In this document: in pieces, positions 42,976 through 53,742 of the stretch
How the letters are laid out: every line of letters starts with the position of its first letter
How positions within the stretch are numbered: position 1 is the first letter of the stretch
DNA from: Corynebacterium jeikeium
Lineage (GTDB): Bacteria > Actinomycetota > Actinomycetes > Mycobacteriales > Mycobacteriaceae
Length of the DNA stretch: 64,000 nucleotides
Direction of reading: 5' to 3'
Assembly (NCBI GenBank): GCA_003955985.1
Contig: CP033784.1
Span: 930,001 to 994,000 of the forward strand
Notes under the pieces: model-generated
Database searches by the model: none
Seen by the model: the letters and a program-made list of their open reading frames with translations, nothing else
Told to the model about the DNA's origin: nothing
Translations under genes and position numbers: made by a program

Positions 42976-44628
42976 GTGAATCCTGCTGATCTTGCTGTAC
43001 TAGTCCGAAAAGTCACCGTCGAGGTTTTGACTGCCCACGATGCCGATGTCTCTATCGTGCCGGAAAACCCGACCGTCGAGCGTCCGCGTAACCCTGAGCA
43101 CGGCGACTACGCAACCAATATCGCCATGCAGCTGGGCAAGCGCGTCGGCATGGTGCCGCGTGACTTGGCAACTGAAATTGCCACAGCGCTCGGCGCTTCT
43201 GAGGGCATCGATGAAGCAACCATCGCAGGCCCGGGCTTTATTAACATCCGCCTGGCCTCCGATGCCCAGGGCAAGATCGTCGAGGACGTCCTGGCAGCGG
43301 GGGAGAAGTGGGGCCATGCCGACTTCAACTCCAACCTCGACGTGAACCTGGAGTTCGTCTCCGCGAATCCGACCGGGCCGATCCACCTGGGCGGTACTCG
43401 CTGGGCAGCAGTCGGTGACGCTCTCGGTCGTGTCCTGTCTGCCACCGGTGCCAAGGTCACCCGCGAGTACTACTTCAATGACCACGGTCGCCAGATTGAC
43501 CGCTTCTCCGACTCCTTGGTTGCAGCCGCTCGCAACGAGCCGACTCCGGAAGATGGCTACGGCGGAGAGTACATCCAGGACATCGCCGCTGCTGTGCTGG
43601 AGAAGAACCCGCAGGCACTCGAGGGCTCTGAGGAAGAGGTCCAGGAGCACTTCCGCGCCATCGGCGTGGACATGATGTTCGAGCACATCAAGAAGTCTCT
43701 GCACGAGTTCGGCACCGATTTCGACGTTTACTTCCACGAAAACTCGCTGTTCGAGTCCGGTCAGGTGGAAGCAGCTGTCAATTCCCTGAAGGAAAACGGC
43801 AAGCTCTACGAAGCTGACGGCGCATGGTGGCTGAAGTCCACCGATTACGGTGACGACAAGGACCGCGTGGTCATCAAGTCCGACGGCGACGCAGCCTACA
43901 TCGCAGGTGACATCGCCTACGTTAAGAACAAGTTCGACCGCGGCCACAACCTGTGCATCTACATGCTGGGTGCCGATCACCACGGCTACATCGCACGTCT
44001 GCGCGCGGCCGCTGCAGCGCTCGGCTACAACGCCGATGGCGTCGAGGTGCTCATCGGTCAGATGGTCAACTTGCTTCGCGACGGCAAGGCTGTCCGGATG
44101 TCGAAGCGTGCGGGCACAGTGGTCACCTTGGACGACCTGGTTGAGGCAATCGGCGTCGATGCTGCTCGCTACTCGCTAATCCGTTCCTCTGTGGACTCCA
44201 GCCTGGATATCGACCTGGGGCTGTGGGCTTCGCAGTCCAGCGACAACCCGGTCTACTACGTCCAGTACGGCCACGCTCGTTTGTGCTCAATCGGCCGCCG
44301 TGCCGAAGAGGCCGGTGTGACCAGCGAAGGCGCTGACTTCTCCCTGCTGGTAGAGGACCGTGAAGGTGAGCTCATCCGCACTATCGGTGAGTTCCCGGCC
44401 ATCATCAAGTCTGCTGCTGACCTGCGGGAACCACACCGCATTGCCCGTTACTCTGAGCAGCTCGCCGGTGTCTTCCACCGCTTCTACGACACCTGCCAGA
44501 TTCTGCCAAAGGCAGACGAAGAGGTATCCGAGCTACACCGTGCTCGTCTCGGCCTGGCTGAGGCTACCCGCCAGACGCTGGCCAATGCTCTGCAGCTGCT
44601 CGGTGTTACCGCACCTGAGCGCATGTAG
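42976..44628 (+). CDS. argS: Arginyl-tRNA synthetase
   Basis: A 550-residue class I synthetase that charges tRNA-Arg. Features: the N-terminal additional domain (1-110) with [14 protein letters not shown], the HIGH-like HLGGTRW after NPTGPI (about residues 130-140), the RMSKRAG loop (about 374, KMSKS equivalent) and the C-terminal DALR anticodon-binding helical domain. It starts with GTG 42976, with AGGATAGG just ahead. In C. glutamicum argS and lysA form one operon; here lysA begins 65 bases downstream in the same direction. tRNA-Arg(CCG) lies about 5 kb upstream. Confidence 0.96.
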   Translation: MNPADLAVLVRKVTVEVLTAHDADVSIVPENPTVERPRNPEHGDYATNIAMQLGKRVGMVPRDLATEIATALGASEGIDEATIAGPGFINIRLASDAQGKIVEDVLAAGEKWGHADFNSNLDVNLEFVSANPTGPIHLGGTRWAAVGDALGRVLSATGAKVTREYYFNDHGRQIDRFSDSLVAAARNEPTPEDGYGGEYIQDIAAAVLEKNPQALEGSEEEVQEHFRAIGVDMMFEHIKKSLHEFGTDFDVYFHENSLFESGQVEAAVNSLKENGKLYEADGAWWLKSTDYGDDKDRVVIKSDGDAAYIAGDIAYVKNKFDRGHNLCIYMLGADHHGYIARLRAAAAALGYNADGVEVLIGQMVNLLRDGKAVRMSKRAGTVVTLDDLVEAIGVDAARYSLIRSSVDSSLDIDLGLWASQSSDNPVYYVQYGHARLCSIGRRAEEAGVTSEGADFSLLVEDREGELIRTIGEFPAIIKSAADLREPHRIARYSEQLAGVFHRFYDTCQILPKADEEVSELHRARLGLAEATRQTLANALQLLGVTAPERM

Positions 44629-44693
44629 TCGAACGCGCCCGTAAAACTACACCCCGTTGCTCCGCCCGGGTAACGGAGAAAGAGAGCTGTTTC

Positions 44694-46112
44694 GTGCCTA
44701 TCGACGGCAATGGTTTCGAACTGGGTGGCTACACTCGACCCGATTCCACCCAATTTAATGAACTACCAGCGCATGTCTGGCCAACTACCGCCCGTCGTCG
44801 GGGCGATGACGAAGAGAATCCCGGCTCGGTGGAAATTGGTGGCGTGAGCCTGGTCGACATTGCCAAGGAGTTTGGCACTCCGGTTTTTGTCGTCGATGAG
44901 CAGGACTTCCGCTCTCGCTGCCGCTCGATGGCCAAGGCCTTCCGCGGCGCGGAGAATGTCCACTACGCATCCAAGGCTTTCCTGTCGAAGACCATTGCCC
45001 GCTGGGTAATGGAGGAGGGGCTGCATCTCGATGTCGCCTCGGGCAACGAGATGGCTATCGCTCTGGCGGCGGGTTTCCCAGCCAAGGACATGACCTTCCA
45101 CGGCAACAACAAGTCCACCGCTGAGCTGCGTGATGCTATCTCCGCTGGCGTGGGCAAGATTGTGCTTGACTCCCGTTCGGAGCTGCGTCGCCTGTCCCAG
45201 GTGGCGGCTGAAGCAGGCGTGGTGCAGGACGTGCTCGTTCGCGTGAAGCCCGGTGTGGAAGCGCACACCCACGAGTTCATTGCTACTGCGCATGAAGATC
45301 AGAAGTTCGGCTTTTCCCTCGCGTCCGGTTCGGCGCTGGAAGCTGCCAACCTCGTAGAAGAGGACGACAATCTGCGCCTGGTTGGTCTGCACTGCCACAT
45401 CGGCTCCCAGATTGTCGATTCCGACGGTTTCATTCTCGCCGCCGAGCGCGTGTTCTCACTGGTGGAAAAGCTGGTCGAACGCCACGGCACTGAAATCTCG
45501 GAACACTTCAACACCCTCGACCTCGGTGGCGGTTTCGGAATCGCCTACACCGCAGGCGAGCAGCCCCTCGACGTTGCTCCGCTTGCCGACGAGATCCTCA
45601 CTGCCGTAGACAAGCTTGCGCAGCGTATCGGCATTGCGACTCCGACAGTGGCTGTTGAACCAGGTCGTGCCATCGTTGGCCCGTCCATGGTCACGGTGTA
45701 CGAAGTGGGCACTTTGAAGGATGTGACCATCGATGACGGCATGACCCGTCGTTACGTATCGGTCGATGGCGGCATGAGCGACAATATTCGTCCGGCGCTT
45801 TACGGCTCGAACTATGATGGTCGCGTTGTTAATCGCGAGGTGTCCGGTTCCAGGATTCCCACCCGCGTCGTCGGAAAGCACTGTGAATCGGGAGACATTC
45901 TGATTAACGATGCGAACTACCCGAACGACATTGTCGAGGGTGATCTGTTCGCGCTCGCTGCTACTGGGGCATACTGTTACGCAATGGCCAGCCGCTACAA
46001 CATGCTGACGCGACCACCAGTAGTGTCGGTATGCGATGGTCAAGTGACCCAAATATTAAGACGAGAAACCGTACAAGACTTACTAAGCCTGGAGTGTGAA
46101 ACGCCACGATGA
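44694..46112 (+). CDS. lysA: Diaminopimelate decarboxylase
   Basis: A 472-residue PLP enzyme making L-lysine from meso-diaminopimelate. PLP lysine K94 lies in HYASKAF; also seen are HCHIGSQI, a Gly-rich LGGGFGIAY phosphate site, EPGRAIVG and the dimer-interface HCESGDIL. The ~50-residue N-terminal extension is typical of actinobacterial LysA. It begins with GTG 44694; AGAGAG lies upstream. Its stop overlaps the hom start by four bases (ATGA), so lysine and threonine/methionine branch genes are translationally joined here, which differs from the separate arrangement in C. glutamicum as I remember it. Confidence 0.96.
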   Translation: MPIDGNGFELGGYTRPDSTQFNELPAHVWPTTARRRGDDEENPGSVEIGGVSLVDIAKEFGTPVFVVDEQDFRSRCRSMAKAFRGAENVHYASKAFLSKTIARWVMEEGLHLDVASGNEMAIALAAGFPAKDMTFHGNNKSTAELRDAISAGVGKIVLDSRSELRRLSQVAAEAGVVQDVLVRVKPGVEAHTHEFIATAHEDQKFGFSLASGSALEAANLVEEDDNLRLVGLHCHIGSQIVDSDGFILAAERVFSLVEKLVERHGTEISEHFNTLDLGGGFGIAYTAGEQPLDVAPLADEILTAVDKLAQRIGIATPTVAVEPGRAIVGPSMVTVYEVGTLKDVTIDDGMTRRYVSVDGGMSDNIRPALYGSNYDGRVVNREVSGSRIPTRVVGKHCESGDILINDANYPNDIVEGDLFALAATGAYCYAMASRYNMLTRPPVVSVCDGQVTQILRRETVQDLLSLECETPR

Positions 46113-47443
46113 CTGCCGCAACGAATAATCCTGGAAAGGGCGAGGGCCACAAAGTTGGTGTCGCTATTTTAGGTCTTGGCACAGTCGGTACTGAGGTTTA
46201 CCGCCTGCTCAACGAGAAGGCTGAGGACTTCGAGCGCCGCATCGGCGGACCGGTCGAGGTCGTTGGTATTGCTGTGAGCGACAAGACCAAGCCGCGTCCG
46301 AATGTGGATCAGGATCTTCTTACCGACGATGCTTTTTCGCTGGTTCAGCGCGATGACGTTGACCTGGTAGTCGAGGTCATCGGCGGCATTGATTACCCAC
46401 GTCGCGTTGTGCTGGAGGCACTGCGTGCCGGCAAGTCGGTCGTGACCGCCAACAAGGCACTCGTCGCCGCTCACGGCGAGGAGCTCTCTGAGGCTGCCGA
46501 TTCCTCGGGTGTCGACCTTTTCTTCGAGGCAGCTGTGGCTGCAGCTATCCCGGTCGTCGGGCCGCTGCGCCGTTCGCTGGCCGGTGACACTGTCAATAAG
46601 GTCATGGGTATTGTCAACGGCACTACCAACTTCATCCTTGATGCGATGGACTCCACTGGTGCGGACTACGACGAGATGCTGGCAGAGGCCACCCGCCTGG
46701 GTTACGCCGAGGCCGACCCGACTGCAGACGTCGAGGGCCACGATGCCGCTTCCAAGGCAGCTATTCTGGCCAGCCTGGCATTCCACACCCGCGTGACTGC
46801 TGATGATGTTCACTGCGAGGGTATTACCGAGATCACCGCTGACGACATCGCAGCCGCCAAGAGCGCAGACTGCACCATTAAGCTGCTGGCTACCTGTGAG
46901 CGGGTTACGGACGAAAATGGCAAGGAGTCCATTTCCGCCCGCGTGTACCCAGCGCTGATTCCACGTCGTCACCCGCTGGCAACTGTGCGTGAGTCTTTCA
47001 ACGCTGTCTTCATTGAGGCCGAGGCCGCTGGTCGCCTGATGTTCTACGGCAACGGCGCTGGTGGTAATCCGACCGCCTCCGCAGTGCTCGGTGACCTCGT
47101 TGCAGCTGCTCGCAACATTGTCCACGGTGGTCGCGCACCGGGAGATTCCACCTACGCTAACCTGCCGATTCTCGACTTCGGTGACGTTCGCACCCGCTAC
47201 CACATCGACCTGCACGTCGACGATCGCGTCGGAGTGCTTGCCGATGTCGCTCGTACCTTCTCTGATCACAACATCTCCCTGCGCACCGTCCGCCAGGAAG
47301 AGGGCGCCAACGGCGCTCGCCTGGTCATCGTGACCCACAAGGCACTGGAGAAGGATTTGGAAGCAACGGTCGATGAATTGCGCGCCAACGACGCGGTTTT
47401 GGCCGTCAACAACGTCATTCGTATCGAAGGAATGGATATCTAA
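46109..47443 (+). CDS. hom: Homoserine dehydrogenase
   Basis: A 444-residue NAD(P)-dependent enzyme reducing aspartate semialdehyde to homoserine, the branch point to threonine and methionine. NAD-binding [23 protein letters not shown] and the catalytic region [11 protein letters not shown] with [24 protein letters not shown] are clear. A C-terminal ACT domain (from about 360, [17 protein letters not shown]) fits feedback inhibition by threonine, as known for the C. glutamicum enzyme. It overlaps lysA by four bases and is followed immediately by thrB. Confidence 0.96.
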   Translation: MTAATNNPGKGEGHKVGVAILGLGTVGTEVYRLLNEKAEDFERRIGGPVEVVGIAVSDKTKPRPNVDQDLLTDDAFSLVQRDDVDLVVEVIGGIDYPRRVVLEALRAGKSVVTANKALVAAHGEELSEAADSSGVDLFFEAAVAAAIPVVGPLRRSLAGDTVNKVMGIVNGTTNFILDAMDSTGADYDEMLAEATRLGYAEADPTADVEGHDAASKAAILASLAFHTRVTADDVHCEGITEITADDIAAAKSADCTIKLLATCERVTDENGKESISARVYPALIPRRHPLATVRESFNAVFIEAEAAGRLMFYGNGAGGNPTASAVLGDLVAAARNIVHGGRAPGDSTYANLPILDFGDVRTRYHIDLHVDDRVGVLADVARTFSDHNISLRTVRQEEGANGARLVIVTHKALEKDLEATVDELRANDAVLAVNNVIRIEGMDI

Positions 47444-48370
47444 ATGGCACAGGAGCTTTTCCCGGGTCAGAAGGTCACCGTCACGGTTGCAGGTTCGTCA
47501 GCGAACTTGGGCCCGGGCTTCGACACCCTGGGGTTGGCAGTTGCGCTCTACGACATCGTCGAGGTCGAGGTCATCGAGTCCGGTGTCGTCGTTGAAATTC
47601 ACGGCGAGGGCGAAGTCGACCTGCCGCGCAACGAATCTAATCTGGTTTTGCGCGCGATTCGCGCGGGCCTTCGCGCCGCAGGAGTCGAGGCACCGGGGCT
47701 GAAGGTTATTTGCCACAACACCATTCCGCAGTCGCGCGGTCTAGGCTCTTCCGCAGCCGCCGCCGTTGCTGGTGTCGCTGCCGCTAACGGTCTGGCGGGC
47801 TTCCCGCTTACCGATGACCAGGTAATCCAAGAATCCTCGGTATTCGAAGGCCACCCGGATAACGCTGGCGCATCCGTTCTCGGCGGGGCAGTGGTCAGCT
47901 GGACTGACAAGCCTGTCGATGGTCGCACCGCACCTCAGTACCGAGCAGTGAGCATTCCGGTGCATGAGTCCATTCAGGCGACCGCACTCGTACCGGCATT
48001 CCACGCCTCCACGAATGCAGTCCGTCAGGTGCTGCCGAGCGATGTTTCGCATGTCGACGCTCGTTTCAATGTCTCCCGTACTGCGGTTATGACCGCAGCG
48101 CTGCAGTCCCACCCGGAACTGCTGTGGGAGGGAACGCGAGATCGCCTGCACCAGCCGTACCGCTCCGACGTGCTGCCGGTGACCGCAGAGTGGGTCAACC
48201 GCCTGCGCAACCGTGGCTACGCGGCATTCCTCTCGGGTGCTGGTCCGACCTGTATGGTTCTGGGAACTACTGCAGTAGATGAGAAGATCTTGGACGATGC
48301 CCGCGAGGCTGGCATCAAGGTCATGGAGCTGGGAATCGGTGAGCCGGTTAAGGTCGTGGTCGACGGCTAA
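47444..48370 (+). CDS. thrB: Homoserine kinase
   Basis: A 308-residue GHMP-family kinase phosphorylating homoserine on the way to threonine. It shows [13 protein letters not shown] near the start, the ATP-binding [16 protein letters not shown] and the late [11 protein letters not shown] motif. ATG follows the hom stop with no gap (TAAATG). Its stop codon is part of a 9-bp inverted repeat that probably ends the argS-lysA-hom-thrB transcript. Confidence 0.96.
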   Translation: MAQELFPGQKVTVTVAGSSANLGPGFDTLGLAVALYDIVEVEVIESGVVVEIHGEGEVDLPRNESNLVLRAIRAGLRAAGVEAPGLKVICHNTIPQSRGLGSSAAAAVAGVAAANGLAGFPLTDDQVIQESSVFEGHPDNAGASVLGGAVVSWTDKPVDGRTAPQYRAVSIPVHESIQATALVPAFHASTNAVRQVLPSDVSHVDARFNVSRTAVMTAALQSHPELLWEGTRDRLHQPYRSDVLPVTAEWVNRLRNRGYAAFLSGAGPTCMVLGTTAVDEKILDDAREAGIKVMELGIGEPVKVVVDG

Positions 48371-48409
48371 GCCGCAGCTGCGGCCAGGTGCCGGGCCAGT
48401 GGCTTAGCC
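48365..48409. terminator. Stem-loop between thrB and the convergent acyl-CoA ligase gene
   Basis: GGCTAAGCC (48365-48373, containing the thrB TAA) is a perfect inverted match to GGCTTAGCC (48401-48409). It lies six bases from the opposite gene's stop, so it can serve both. There is no T-run. Confidence 0.6.
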
Positions 48410-48415
48410 TGCTAC

Positions 48416-50134
48416 CTACTTTTCGCCCGGCCCCTTCAGTTTCACGATGCTGTACTGACCTGCGCTCAAGTGCGAGCGCAGGTCTTTCTTGTCGAACTTG
48501 CCCACTGAGGTCTTATCGATTGAGTCCACGAAGGCCCAGTACTCCGGCAGCATCCACTTTGGCAGCTTTGGCCGCAGTTCATCGCGGAGCATTTCAGCGG
48601 TCTCCTTGCTCTGTTCAACTTCCGGCATCAGCACCGTAATGGCCAGTGGGCGCTCACCCCACTTTTTATCTGGCATGCCGATAATCGCGCACTCGAGTAC
48701 CTGTGGGCTTTCCATTACGAAGTTTTCCAGCTGAGCGGAGTAGATCCACTCACCACCGGAACGAATGACATCGCGAGCACGGTCATGAATAGTCAGGTAG
48801 CCGTCGTGAGTAATCGAGCCGACATCGCCAGTGCGGAGCCACCCGTCCTCGGTGAACTGTTCGCTAGCCTCGTCGACCTCCGCACCGCGGAAGAAGTGCG
48901 CGGTGCCTCCATCTTGAGCCTCCGGAGAGCTGTAGTAGCCTCCGGTGACCGTGTTGCCGCGCACCTGCAGCTCACCCTGGTTGCGGTCATGCAGGTCGAG
49001 CACGCGGTCGTTGTCATCAACAATGCGGAACTGCATGATGTCCGGGAAACGTCCTTGGCTGACACGGTAGCGTTCGCGGGCCTCACCGGAGGCGCCGTAC
49101 GGAGGTCGTGCCACGGTACCGATAGGCGAAGTCTCGGTCATGCCCCAGAAGTGGATGACATCGACACCGTAGCGCTCTTCCCATAGCCGAATCAATGCAG
49201 GTGGGACAGGAGAACCGCCCGAGAAAATCTCCTGCAGACTCATGCGCTTCGGAGGATTGCTGAGGTAGTGTGCCATGAGGTTAATCCACAGCGTCGGCAC
49301 GCCCTGAGCTACGCGCGGCATTGAGGTTTCGATGATTTCTGCCAGACGCGGTGCGGACAGGTCCGCGCCGGGGAAGATTAGCGACGCCCCGCACATGAAG
49401 GAGGCCAGCGGCACGCCCCAGGACAGGACGTGATAAATGGGCACACAGCAAAGCCACGGGTTTCCATGCGAGATGGCAAAGGAGTCAGTGGTGCGCATAT
49501 TCAGGCTGTGCAAGTACAGCGAACGGTGGCTGTAGACGACACCTTTAGGTGCGCCCTCGGTGCCCGTCGAATAGCACATGGCTGCACCGGAGTTTTCATC
49601 GAGCTCAGGCCAGTCGAAGCGGCTGGGGCGTCCGTCGATGAGCGATTCGTAGGAGTACCACGGGATACCATCCGGCAGTTGCTCAGCCACGTCAGACAGA
49701 TCACCGATACCGATAATGATGACAGCGCGGACGCGCGGGCAGTGCGGAAGAACCTCGGCGAGCAGTTCGATCTCGGTCGGGTCCGCGATGATGACCTGGT
49801 CATCGGCGTGATTGATAATGTGCACAATCTGATCCGGCATGAGCTGCTTGTTCAGCGGCTGGAATACCGCGCCCATGGAGGCGACGCCGAGGAAGACCTC
49901 GAAGTGTTCGGCGCAGTTGTACATCAGGGTAGCGATGCGCTGATCCCCGTCGATGCCGAGCTCATCGCGAAGTGCATGTGCCAGCGCACTAGCGCGTGCG
50001 GCGATGGCGGCAAAAGTGGTGGTCTCGGGGCCGTCACTGTTCCAGGAGGTCACCGGAGTCCGACCGTGAATGGTGCGACCGTATTCCACAATCTGAGCGA
50101 TATTGAGAGGAATATGAGGCATCGTACTGCGCAT
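48416..50134 (-). CDS. AMP-dependent fatty-acid-CoA ligase (FadD type)
   Basis: A 572-residue adenylate-forming enzyme expected to activate medium- or long-chain fatty acids as acyl-AMP then acyl-CoA. The P-loop motif is CYSTGTEGAPKGVVYSHRS, with TGTEG where SGTTG is most common. Also present are FWGMTETSPIGT, GWLRTGDVG, the hinge DRARDVIRSGGEWI and the C-terminal catalytic-lysine region KTSVGKFDKKDL. Start ATG 50134 or 50122; neither has a strong ribosome site. In C. glutamicum a fadD gene lies near rho too, as I recall. Divergent from rho, convergent with thrB. Confidence 0.92.
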   Translation of the reverse strand: MRSTMPHIPLNIAQIVEYGRTIHGRTPVTSWNSDGPETTTFAAIAARASALAHALRDELGIDGDQRIATLMYNCAEHFEVFLGVASMGAVFQPLNKQLMPDQIVHIINHADDQVIIADPTEIELLAEVLPHCPRVRAVIIIGIGDLSDVAEQLPDGIPWYSYESLIDGRPSRFDWPELDENSGAAMCYSTGTEGAPKGVVYSHRSLYLHSLNMRTTDSFAISHGNPWLCCVPIYHVLSWGVPLASFMCGASLIFPGADLSAPRLAEIIETSMPRVAQGVPTLWINLMAHYLSNPPKRMSLQEIFSGGSPVPPALIRLWEERYGVDVIHFWGMTETSPIGTVARPPYGASGEARERYRVSQGRFPDIMQFRIVDDNDRVLDLHDRNQGELQVRGNTVTGGYYSSPEAQDGGTAHFFRGAEVDEASEQFTEDGWLRTGDVGSITHDGYLTIHDRARDVIRSGGEWIYSAQLENFVMESPQVLECAIIGMPDKKWGERPLAITVLMPEVEQSKETAEMLRDELRPKLPKWMLPEYWAFVDSIDKTSVGKFDKKDLRSHLSAGQYSIVKLKGPGEK

Positions 50135-50649
50135 GAGCTCTACAGTACCGACTCACAGCCCCGCGACCTAGCGAAACGCAGGTGAGAACTAGTGTTGCTA
50201 CCTGACTATTTGGTGACTATCCTTGGGCAATAGGTCGTTTTCAATACGCGGCTAGATACGTACTTCTTCATGTACTCCGCATGCCGTTGACCTTCGCAGT
50301 TGTTCACACAACGCGATGGCGCAACGTGACATTGAAAACACATAAATCAGTAGTGCGACTACATAGTCTTGCGGTGCTGTGGACCTAAAATTTCCTAACC
50401 ATCTTCAGCCCGGACGCTCGGGTTTGAGATGCGGAAATAATGTAGGCAAGATGCCTCGGTTTAGTTTCAACGTCGAGGTCTTTTGCCTGGCTTTTTCGAT
50501 AGTTTCCCGTCAGCTGCGGCTACTTTTCCGCACGTGGTAAAGGTTCGACGACGGAGCACACGCGGTGGCGGGCAGTAAGAGCGAAAAAGTGTCAATGACA
50601 TAGCCCCCTGTAGAGAGTGACTGCAGGGAAGGTCGATGAAAGGACATCC
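50135..50649. promoter_or_regulatory. Divergent intergenic region and leader of rho
   Basis: No gene seen in 515 bases. A TAAAAT -10-like hexamer at 50386-50391 would give rho a leader of about 250 bases. The leader contains small hairpins: CCCG-gacgct-CGGG near 50410, GGCA/TGCC near 50440, and CCCTGTAG/CTGCAGGG around 50605-50630. A long leader fits the rho autoregulation known in other bacteria, but no site for it is proven here. Confidence 0.4.
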
Positions 50650-52602
50650 GTGACCGATACGGACACCACTGCCACGGCAGGCGGCCCAGAGAATCTTGCG
50701 GCCCTCCGAATGGCAGAACTGCGTGAAATCGCTTCCAGCAAGGGCATTCGCGGCATCTCCGCCATGCGCAAGCATGAGCTGATTGAGGCCATTAAGAATG
50801 GTGCCCCGGCTGCTGGTTCCGCTCCAGCTCGGAAATCTCGCGCGAAGAAGGCTGCGGCTGGGGCTGCGGATACCGGCTCCAAGGCGAAGGATGCCAAGGA
50901 ATCGCCGTCGGAAAGCGCGGATAAGGGTTCCAGTAAGAGCGCCGACAAGAGCGACAAGGGCAACGACAAGCGAGACGACGCCAACGCGGATGGTCGCGAG
51001 GAGATGTCCCGTTCTCAGCAGCGTCGAAATCGTCGTAACCGTGCTCGTCAGCGCGAGCAGGAGAATCAGGACGATCGCAGCAACGATAGCCGCGACGATT
51101 CCGATAACGGCAACGACCGCGGTGATCGCAACGACAATCGCAACGATCGTAATGATCGTAATGACCGCGGTGATCGCAACGACCGTAATAACCGCAACGA
51201 TCGCAACAACCACGATCGAGACAACGACGATGAAGGCCGCGGCAACCGCAACAACCGCCGCGGTCGCAACAACAATCGCAATAACGACCGCAATAACCAT
51301 GACGATGACGGTCGTGGCAACCGTAACCGCCGCAACCGTCGCAATCGCCGCGACCGTCGCGGACGCGATAACAACGGTGGGGGACACGGCGGTCAGGACG
51401 AGATCCGCGAGGATGACGTTCTCCAGCCGGTGGCTGGCATCGTCGATGTGCTAGATAACAAGACCGCATTCGTGCGCACGTCCGGATACCTGCCGGGCTC
51501 TAACGATGTGCTGGTGTCCGCGCAAATGGTTCGTAAATACGGTCTGCGCAAGGGCGACGCCGTCACTGGTCAGGTCCGCATGCCGCGTGAGAATGGCTCG
51601 GGCCAGGTCACTCATGGCAACGGCCGTAATCGCCGCAAGTACAACCCGCTGGTCAAGGTCGAAACTGTAAACGGCATCGATCCGGAGCAGGCAAAGCAGC
51701 GGCCGAACTTCGCTAAGCTCACCCCGCTGTACCCGAACCGTCGCCTGCGTCTGGAGACCGAGCAGAAGATCCTCACCACTCGCGTCATCGACCTGATTAT
51801 GCCGATTGGTAAGGGTCAGCGTGCGCTCATCGTTTCGCCGCCGAAGGCCGGTAAGACCACGATCCTGCAGAACATCGCGAACGCTATCGCGACGAACAAC
51901 CCCGAGTGCTACATGATGGTCGTGCTTGTCGACGAGCGCCCGGAGGAAGTCACCGACATGCAGCGCAGTGTCCGTGGCGAGGTTATTGCTTCTACCTTCG
52001 ACCGCCCGCCGTCAGATCACACGGCAGTGGCCGAGTTGGCTATTGAGCGTGCAAAGCGTCTGGTGGAACAGGGGCAGGACGTCGTCGTACTGCTGGACTC
52101 CATTACCCGCCTTGGCCGTGCGTACAACAACTCTTCGCCGGCATCGGGACGAATCCTCTCCGGTGGTGTGGACTCCAACGCTCTGTACCCACCGAAGCGC
52201 TTCTTGGGTGCTGCCCGAAACATCGAGGAAGGCGGCAGCCTCACCATCATCGCCACCGCGATGGTGGAGACCGGCTCCGCAGGCGATACCGTCATCTTCG
52301 AGGAGTTCAAGGGCACCGGTAACGCCGAGCTGAAGCTCGACCGTAAAATCTCCGAGCGCCGCGTGTTCCCGGCAGTGGATGTCAACCCGTCGGGTACTCG
52401 TAAGGATGAGCTGCTGCTCAGCACGGAGGAGGCTCGCATTATGCACAAGCTGCGCCGCATCCTCTCCGCGCTGGAGTCGCAGGCTGCTATTGACCTGTTG
52501 ATTAAGCAGCTGAAGAAGACCCGGAACAATAAGGAATTCCTGATGCAGGTGGCTTCTTCTGCACCAATGGCCGCCGACGTTGATGTGGACGACATGCTTT
52601 AG
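50650..52602 (+). CDS. rho: Transcription termination factor Rho with long Asn/Arg/Asp-rich insertion
   Basis: A 650-residue RNA-dependent ATPase that ends transcription. Order: Rho_N/SAP-like helices (15-50); a disordered insertion (about 50-250) first Ala/Lys/Ser-rich then made of Asn-Asp-Arg repeats; the RNA-binding cold-shock fold (DVLQPVAGIVDVL onward); and the RecA-like motor with SPPKAGKTT, VDERPEEVTDM, the Q-loop LGRAYNN and the R-loop region LSGGVDSNAL. Large insertions before the cold-shock fold are known in actinobacterial Rho and add RNA-binding capacity. GTG 50650 is chosen because AAAGGA is six bases ahead; the frame is open 11 codons farther without a site. Confidence 0.96.
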   Translation: MTDTDTTATAGGPENLAALRMAELREIASSKGIRGISAMRKHELIEAIKNGAPAAGSAPARKSRAKKAAAGAADTGSKAKDAKESPSESADKGSSKSADKSDKGNDKRDDANADGREEMSRSQQRRNRRNRARQREQENQDDRSNDSRDDSDNGNDRGDRNDNRNDRNDRNDRGDRNDRNNRNDRNNHDRDNDDEGRGNRNNRRGRNNNRNNDRNNHDDDGRGNRNRRNRRNRRDRRGRDNNGGGHGGQDEIREDDVLQPVAGIVDVLDNKTAFVRTSGYLPGSNDVLVSAQMVRKYGLRKGDAVTGQVRMPRENGSGQVTHGNGRNRRKYNPLVKVETVNGIDPEQAKQRPNFAKLTPLYPNRRLRLETEQKILTTRVIDLIMPIGKGQRALIVSPPKAGKTTILQNIANAIATNNPECYMMVVLVDERPEEVTDMQRSVRGEVIASTFDRPPSDHTAVAELAIERAKRLVEQGQDVVVLLDSITRLGRAYNNSSPASGRILSGGVDSNALYPPKRFLGAARNIEEGGSLTIIATAMVETGSAGDTVIFEEFKGTGNAELKLDRKISERRVFPAVDVNPSGTRKDELLLSTEEARIMHKLRRILSALESQAAIDLLIKQLKKTRNNKEFLMQVASSAPMAADVDVDDML

Positions 52603-52668
52603 CTGGGGTTAGCCGCAAACCACAGCACCAACCAGCATTTCACCCATCACAATCTGAAGGAATATTCA

Positions 52669-53742
52669 ATGGCTAATCAGGTTTCCGCAGTTGACGACAT
52701 CCTCTCCGAATACCACGGGCTCGAGGCGCAGCTGGCTGACCCCGAGCTGCACAACGACCCGAAGGCTGCCCGTAAGGTCGGCAAGCGCTTCAATGAGCTG
52801 CAGCCGGTCATTCAGACTCACAAGAAGCTGACTGAGGTCCAGGATGACCTGGAGGCAGCTCGCGAGATGGCATACGAGGACTCCGAGTTCGCAGCTGAGG
52901 CTGAGCGTCTCACTGCCGAGGCAGAGGAACTCGAGGAGAAGCTCGCCGACCTGCTGGCTCCGCGCGATCCGCACGACAGCGATGACATCGTTATGGAGCT
53001 CAAGTCCGGTGCCGGCGGTGAGGAGGCTGCGCTCTTCGCAGGTGAGCTCGCTCGCATGTACCAGCGCTATGCAGAAAAGCACGGCTTTACCACCGAGATT
53101 CTCGGTCTGTCCGAGTCTGATCTCGGCGGCGTGAAGGACATGACTATGTCCATCCGAGCCAAGACTCCGTCCCGCGACGGTGCGTGGAGCGTGTTCAAGT
53201 TTGAAGGTGGCGTCCACCGCGTGCAGCGCGTGCCGGTTACCGAATCTCAGGGCCGTATTCAAACGTCCGCCGCTGGTGTGCTGGTCTACCCGGAGCCCGA
53301 CGAGGTCGAAGACATCCAGATTGATGAAAAGGATCTGCGTGTCGACGTCTACCGCTCCTCCGGTAAGGGCGGTCAGGGTGTTAACACGACTGACTCCGCC
53401 GTTCGCCTGACGCACCTTCCGACTGGTCTCGTTGTTACCTGTCAGAAGGAACGCTCGCAGATTCAGAACAAGGCCCGCGCTATGCAGGTCCTTGCTGCTC
53501 GACTGCAGCAGATGAAGGAAGAGGAGATCGCCGAGGCTGCCTCTGACCAGCGTAAGTCTCAGGTGCGCAACATGGATCGCTCCGAGCGCATCCGCACTTA
53601 CAACTTCCCGGAGAACCGCGTTTCCGATCACCGCATCGGTTACAAGGCTCACAACCTGGACTCGGTGCTGGGCGGCGACATGGATGACCTGCTCAAGGCC
53701 CTCCACGACGCGGAGCGCGCTGAGCGTCTTGAAGCCGAGTAG
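52669..53742 (+). CDS. prfA: Peptide chain release factor 1
   Basis: A 357-residue RF1 recognising UAA and UAG. The peptidyl-hydrolysis loop is GGQ at 234-236 ([24 protein letters not shown]), and the codon-recognition tripeptide stands as PVT in [16 protein letters not shown]1-specific [12 protein letters not shown] is present. AAGGAATATTCA lies before the ATG. PrmC, which methylates the GGQ glutamine, is encoded directly downstream and overlaps this gene by a few codons. Confidence 0.96.
   Translation: MANQVSAVDDILSEYHGLEAQLADPELHNDPKAARKVGKRFNELQPVIQTHKKLTEVQDDLEAAREMAYEDSEFAAEAERLTAEAEELEEKLADLLAPRDPHDSDDIVMELKSGAGGEEAALFAGELARMYQRYAEKHGFTTEILGLSESDLGGVKDMTMSIRAKTPSRDGAWSVFKFEGGVHRVQRVPVTESQGRIQTSAAGVLVYPEPDEVEDIQIDEKDLRVDVYRSSGKGGQGVNTTDSAVRLTHLPTGLVVTCQKERSQIQNKARAMQVLAARLQQMKEEEIAEAASDQRKSQVRNMDRSERIRTYNFPENRVSDHRIGYKAHNLDSVLGGDMDDLLKALHDAERAERLEAE

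Noticed and set aside
46169..47338. 389-codon leftward frame opposite hom
   Set aside because: Antisense of homoserine dehydrogenase; no ribosome site or family features.
51100..51370. Short repeats inside rho that might suggest a CRISPR or satellite array
   Set aside because: Units are in-frame codon repeats of AAC/GAC/CGC without spacers of constant size; they encode the Rho insertion.
50467..51387. 306-codon leftward frame rich in Val/Ile/Ala opposite rho
   Set aside because: It is the complement of the Asn/Arg/Asp repeat; the hydrophobic look comes from complementing GAC/AAC/CGC codons, not from a membrane protein.
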